Shown: positions 59,789 to 64,000 of the stretch, piece after piece
Numbering within the stretch: the first letter of the stretch is position 1
How the letters are laid out: each line of letters opens with the position of its first letter
Assembly (NCBI GenBank): GCA_027036015.1
Contig: JALVTH010000051.1
Span: forward strand, 18,966 to 82,965
DNA length: 64,000 nucleotides
Direction: 5' to 3'
DNA from: Campylobacteraceae bacterium
Lineage (GTDB): Bacteria; Campylobacterota; Campylobacteria; Campylobacterales; Sulfurovaceae
Program-made: the position numbers and the translations under genes
The notes under the pieces: generated by a model
Database searches by the model: none
What the model was told of the DNA's origin: nothing
The model's input: only the letters and a program-made list of their open reading frames with translations

Positions 59789-60004
59789 ATGAACAAAATC
59801 TTAGTAACAGGGGGAGCTGGCTATATAGGTAGCCATACTTTAATAGAACTTGCAAATGCAAAGTATGATTTTGTTGTTTTAGATAACTTCTCTAACTCTT
59901 CTAAAATAGCTCTTGAGAGAGTATCTCAAATTATTGGTAAAGAAATTGATTTTATTATAAATAATATAATTTTCCAAATAGTTGTTAGGGAGGAGGAGAA
60001 ATGA
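59789..60004 (+). pseudogene. Truncated UDP-glucose 4-epimerase N-terminus (galE remnant)
   Basis: MNKILVTGGAGYIGSHTLIELANAKYDFVVLDNFSNSSKIALERVSQIIGKEIDFI then unrelated [15 protein letters not shown] and stop. Confidence 0.82.
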
Positions 60005-61167
60005 AAATAGCAATAGCAGGAACTGGATATGTGGGGCTGAGTAATGCAGTATTACTTTCTCAAAATAATGAAGTAATGGCACTTGATATAGTCCCAGAAA
60101 AAGTAAAACTAATAAATCAAAGAATTAGCCCAATAGAAGATAAAGAAATTACAGAGTTTTTCCAAAACAAAGACCTTAATTTAAAAGCAACGCTTGATAA
60201 AAATGAAGCTTATGAAAGTGCTGAATATGTAGTTATTGCAACACCAACAGATTATGACCCAATTACAAACTATTTTAACACAAAATCAATTGAAAATGTA
60301 ATAAAAGATGTTATTGAAATTAATCCTAAAGCTACAATAGTAATTCGCTCAACTATTCCAATAGGATATACTGAAAAAATTAAAAAAGAGTTTAATTATA
60401 AAAATATCTTTTTTGTTCCAGAGTTTTTAAGAGAAGGAAAAGCACTTTATGATAGTTTATATCCAAGTAGAATAATTGTTGGAGAAAAATCTACTCGTGC
60501 TGAAATTTTTGCAAATTTATTAAGAGATGGTGCATTCAAAGAGACTATTCCAATTCTTTATACAAACAATACTGAAGCAGAAGCAATTAAGCTATTTGCT
60601 AATACCTATCTTGCAATGAGAGTAGCATTTTTTAATGAACTTGATACATTTGCTGAAAGTAAAAACCTTAATACAAAAGATATAGTTGAAGGAATTTGTT
60701 TAGATCCAAGAATTGGAATGCATTATAATAATCCAAGCTTTGGGTATGGTGGGTATTGTTTGCCAAAAGATACCAAACAGCTTTTAGCAAACTATACTAT
60801 AGATAATATTCCTCAAAAATTGATAGAAGCTATAGTTGAATCTAATGTTTTGAGAAAAGAATATATTGCAAAAAGAATACTTGATAAAAAACCAAAAAAA
60901 GTTGGAATCTATAGACTCATTATGAAGGCGGGAAGCGATAATTTTAGAAGTAGTGCTATATTTGATGTAATAAATATGCTAAAACCTTTTGTGGAGATAA
61001 TTATATATGAGCCTGTTGCAAAAGAAAAAGAGATAGATGGCATAGCTGTAACAAACGATTTAAAAGAACTTGAAAAATGTGATGTAATTTTGGCAAACAG
61101 AATAGAAGATGAGCTTGAAAAATTAAAAGATAAAGTCTATACAAGAGATATTTTTGGGAGGGATTAG
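60001..61167 (+). CDS. ugd: UDP-glucose 6-dehydrogenase / nucleotide-sugar dehydrogenase
   Basis: [58 protein letters not shown]. Confidence 0.95.
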   Translation: MKIAIAGTGYVGLSNAVLLSQNNEVMALDIVPEKVKLINQRISPIEDKEITEFFQNKDLNLKATLDKNEAYESAEYVVIATPTDYDPITNYFNTKSIENVIKDVIEINPKATIVIRSTIPIGYTEKIKKEFNYKNIFFVPEFLREGKALYDSLYPSRIIVGEKSTRAEIFANLLRDGAFKETIPILYTNNTEAEAIKLFANTYLAMRVAFFNELDTFAESKNLNTKDIVEGICLDPRIGMHYNNPSFGYGGYCLPKDTKQLLANYTIDNIPQKLIEAIVESNVLRKEYIAKRILDKKPKKVGIYRLIMKAGSDNFRSSAIFDVINMLKPFVEIIIYEPVAKEKEIDGIAVTNDLKELEKCDVILANRIEDELEKLKDKVYTRDIFGRD

Positions 61168-62535
61168 ATGACAACTGTCATATTAAGCGGGGGAAGCGGT
61201 ACAAGGCTATGGCCGCTTAGCAGGAAGCTTATGCCAAAGCAATTTTTAAAGTTGTTTGATGGTAAGAGTTTATTTCAAAAGACAGTTGAAAGAAATGAAT
61301 TAATAAGTGATGATATTTTAGTTATCACAAATGAAGATCAATATTTTATAGCATTAGACCAATTAGAAGAGATAAAGAATAAATTAACTCCTCAAAATCC
61401 AAAATTTTTACTTGAAGAAATTGGAAGAAACACAGCTCCCGCAATAGCATTTGCTGCATTTGAAAGTGATGAAGAAGAGATACTTTTTATAACTCCAAGT
61501 GATCATCTTATAAAAAATCAAGAAGAATATAAAAAAGCAATAAGTAGAGCAAAAGAGCTTGCAGAAGAAGGATATTTAGTAACATTTGGTATTAAACCAA
61601 CAAAGCCTCATACAGGATATGGATACATAGAATCAAATGGCGAAGATGTAATAAGATTTCATGAGAAGCCTGATATAAAAACTGCAAAAGAGTATTTAAA
61701 AAGAGGCAATTTTTATTGGAATAGTGGGATGTTTATGTTTAAAGCTGGAGTTTATTTAGAAGAGCTTAAAAGATATTCTCCTGAAGTTTATGATAAATGC
61801 AAGGAAGTATATGAAAATCATATAAAACCAATTACAAACAATCAATTAAGAATAACTAATATGCAAGATATACCGGATATAAGCATTGATTATGCAGTAA
61901 TGGAGAAAAGTAATAAAATAAAAGTAGTTCCAAGTAATTTTGAATGGAATGATGTAGGGAGCTTTGATAGTTTGGTTTATGAAATAAAATCAAAAGAAGC
62001 GATAGAGATAAATAGTAAGAATAATTTTTATTACAGTGACAATGAAAAGAAAGTAATAGCTACCATAGGATTAGAAGACTATATAGTCATTGATACAAAA
62101 GATGCATTGCTCATTACAAAAAAAGGAGAATCTCAAAAGGTTAAAAATATAGTAAATCAACTTAAACCTACCCACTACCCACTACTTACTACTCACTCTA
62201 TCGTTCATAGACCATGGGGGACATTTGAAACGCTTATTGATGATCTAGGATATAAAATAAAAAGAATAGTGGTAAAACCGGGAAAAAGACTTTCACTTCA
62301 AAAGCATTTTCACAGAAATGAGCATTGGATCGTGGTAAGTGGAACCGCAAAAGTTCAAGTAGGAGAAAAAACTTATTTAGTAAGACCCAATGAATCAACC
62401 TATATAAAGATGGGAGAGATACATAGACTCTCTAATCCAGGGAAGATACCGGTGGTATTAATAGAAGCACAGGTGGGTGAGTATACAGGTGAAGATGATA
62501 TTGTTAGAATCGAAGATGATTTTAAAAGGAATTAA
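61168..62535 (+). CDS. manC: Mannose-1-phosphate guanylyltransferase / mannose-6-phosphate isomerase
   Basis: VILSGGSGTRLWPLSRKLMPKQFLKL, FHEKPDIKTAKEYL, IDYAVMEKS, VHRPWGTFE...RLSLQKHFHRNEHWIVVSGTA. Confidence 0.95.
   Translation: MTTVILSGGSGTRLWPLSRKLMPKQFLKLFDGKSLFQKTVERNELISDDILVITNEDQYFIALDQLEEIKNKLTPQNPKFLLEEIGRNTAPAIAFAAFESDEEEILFITPSDHLIKNQEEYKKAISRAKELAEEGYLVTFGIKPTKPHTGYGYIESNGEDVIRFHEKPDIKTAKEYLKRGNFYWNSGMFMFKAGVYLEELKRYSPEVYDKCKEVYENHIKPITNNQLRITNMQDIPDISIDYAVMEKSNKIKVVPSNFEWNDVGSFDSLVYEIKSKEAIEINSKNNFYYSDNEKKVIATIGLEDYIVIDTKDALLITKKGESQKVKNIVNQLKPTHYPLLTTHSIVHRPWGTFETLIDDLGYKIKRIVVKPGKRLSLQKHFHRNEHWIVVSGTAKVQVGEKTYLVRPNESTYIKMGEIHRLSNPGKIPVVLIEAQVGEYTGEDDIVRIEDDFKRN
61830..61864 (+). 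repeat. In-frame heptanucleotide repeat tract inside manC
   Basis: AATTACA|AACAATC|AATTAAG|AATAACT|AATATGC, encodes ITNNQLRITNM. Confidence 0.55.
62167..62201 (+). repeat. In-frame heptanucleotide repeat tract inside manC
   Basis: CCTACCC|ACTACCC|ACTACTT|ACTACTC|ACTCTAT, encodes PTHYPLLTTHS. Confidence 0.7.
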
Positions 62536-62997
62536 ATGTTAAGTCAAGATATTTTTAAATGTGTTGTTGAAAATACTCCATTGGTTTCAATTGATTTTTT
62601 GATTAAAAGAGATAATAAATATTTGCTTGGTAAAAGAAAAAATCCCCCTGCAAAAGGTTTTTATTTTACTATTGGCGGAAGGATATTTAAAAATGAAACT
62701 ATTAAAGATGCTCAGGAGAGAATCTTAAAAGAAGAACTTAATTTGATTTCTGATGCTATTAAAGACAAAAATTTTTTAGGAGTTTTTGAGCATTTTTATA
62801 AAGATTCAATTTTTGGAGATAATATTTCAACTCATTATATAAATTTAGTATTTGAAATTGAACTTAAGTATGACATAAAAAAATTACCTTATGATCAACA
62901 CAATGAATATAGATGGTTTAATGAAGAAGAAATTTTAGAATCAGATGAAGTACATAAATATGTAAAGAAATATTTTAAAGGAAGCCAATATGTCTAA
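62536..62997 (+). CDS. gmm: GDP-mannose mannosyl hydrolase-like NUDIX protein
   Basis: [55 protein letters not shown]. Confidence 0.85.
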   Translation: MLSQDIFKCVVENTPLVSIDFLIKRDNKYLLGKRKNPPAKGFYFTIGGRIFKNETIKDAQERILKEELNLISDAIKDKNFLGVFEHFYKDSIFGDNISTHYINLVFEIELKYDIKKLPYDQHNEYRWFNEEEILESDEVHKYVKKYFKGSQYV

Positions 62998-64000
62998 AAA
63001 GAAAGCATTAATTACAGGTATCACAGGTCAAGATGGAAGCTATTTGGCAGAATTTTTACTTGAAAAAGGCTATGAAGTTCACGGCATAAAAAGAAGAACA
63101 AGCCTTTTTAATACAAAAAGAATAGACTATCTCTATAAAGACCCCCATGAAGAGGATGTAAATTTTTTTCTTCATTACGGAGATATGACAGATAGTATGA
63201 ATTTAACTCGTATTATCCAAGATGTACAGCCGGATGAAATATATAATCTTGCGGCTCAATCTCATGTAGCAGTTAGTTTTGAAGAGCCGGAATATACAGC
63301 AAATGCAGATGGGATAGGAACACTTAGAATTCTTGAAGCAGTAAGATTATTAGGTCTTACAGATAAAACAAAAATATATCAAGCAAGTACAAGTGAACTA
63401 TATGGACTTGTTCAAGAAGTTCCACAAAAAGAGACAACACCATTTTATCCAAGAAGTCCATATGCAGTTGCTAAACTTTATGCATATTGGATAACAGTAA
63501 ATTATAGAGAAGCATATAATATGTTTGCTTGTAATGGAATACTCTTTAATCACGAATCTCCAAGAAGAGGTGAGACATTTGTAACAAGAAAAATTACAAG
63601 AGGAATGGCGAGAATCCTTTTAGGACTTGATAAAAAACTTTATCTTGGGAATTTAAGTGCAAAACGAGATTGGGGACATGCAAAAGATTATGTTGAAATG
63701 CAGTGGATGATACTTCAATATGAAAAACCTCAAGATTGGGTAATAGCAACAGGAAGAACTACTGAGATTAGAGAATTTGTAAGACTTGCAGGCAAATTTT
63801 TAGGACTCAATATAAGATTTGAAGGTGAGGGAGTAGAAGAAAAAGGTATAGTTGATACTATTGATGAAGATAGATTAGCAGTTGCATTAAAAGAAGCTGA
63901 AATTCAAAATGCAGAGCATATAATAAATCATGCAAGAAATTTAATAGGAAAAGATATAATTAATGTTGACCCTAAATATTTTAGACCAACAGAAGTTGAT
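62990..64000 (+). CDS. gmd: GDP-mannose 4,6-dehydratase, 3' end outside the window
   Basis: ATG at 62990: [55 protein letters not shown]...; overlaps the gmm stop; absent from the ORF track because it is open at the edge. Confidence 0.95.
   Translation, partial: MSKKKALITGITGQDGSYLAEFLLEKGYEVHGIKRRTSLFNTKRIDYLYKDPHEEDVNFFLHYGDMTDSMNLTRIIQDVQPDEIYNLAAQSHVAVSFEEPEYTANADGIGTLRILEAVRLLGLTDKTKIYQASTSELYGLVQEVPQKETTPFYPRSPYAVAKLYAYWITVNYREAYNMFACNGILFNHESPRRGETFVTRKITRGMARILLGLDKKLYLGNLSAKRDWGHAKDYVEMQWMILQYEKPQDWVIATGRTTEIREFVRLAGKFLGLNIRFEGEGVEEKGIVDTIDEDRLAVALKEAEIQNAEHIINHARNLIGKDIINVDPKYFRPTEVD

Overview
AT-rich bacterial chromosome segment whose genes look like Campylobacterota (Epsilonproteobacteria); this is judged from gene content and style only. 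About 55 protein-coding genes cover most of the window. They include a bactofilin fragment, purB, a Wzc/Wzx/Wzy-type polysaccharide cluster (3.9-15.5 kb, minus strand), rlmN, hisF, purN, eno and rlpA. A polyprenyl-P-sugar glycosylation module lies at 27.4-31.6 kb and a PqqD/ATP-grasp/PLP-decarboxylase/urea transporter-M23 operon at 33.8-39.8 kb. Further right are ilvD, two giant divergent surface lipoproteins (45.1-54.9 kb) and a nucleotide-sugar operon (55.4-64 kb). The most interesting non-obvious signals are: (1) a candidate ~120-nt small RNA at 25025-25148 (+) with two CCUCC-rich (anti-Shine-Dalgarno) segments, a near-ideal -10 box and an intrinsic terminator, plus a probable second family member at ~33598-33706 (-) sharing CACCCTAAAATCA...TTTCCTC(T)CCCC; (2) three parS-like palindromes (18612, 19413, 20866) around an extremely AT-rich ~550-bp gap, in a window whose gene strand flips from minus (left) to plus (right), so it may straddle the replication origin/centromere region; (3) extreme enrichment of the bacterial N-glycosylation sequon D/E-X-N-X-S/T in both giant lipoproteins; (4) a 33-aa membrane microprotein translationally coupled to rlmN; (5) heptanucleotide repeats inserted both between genes and in frame inside manC. 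No rRNA, tRNA, CRISPR array, prophage or IS element was recognised.
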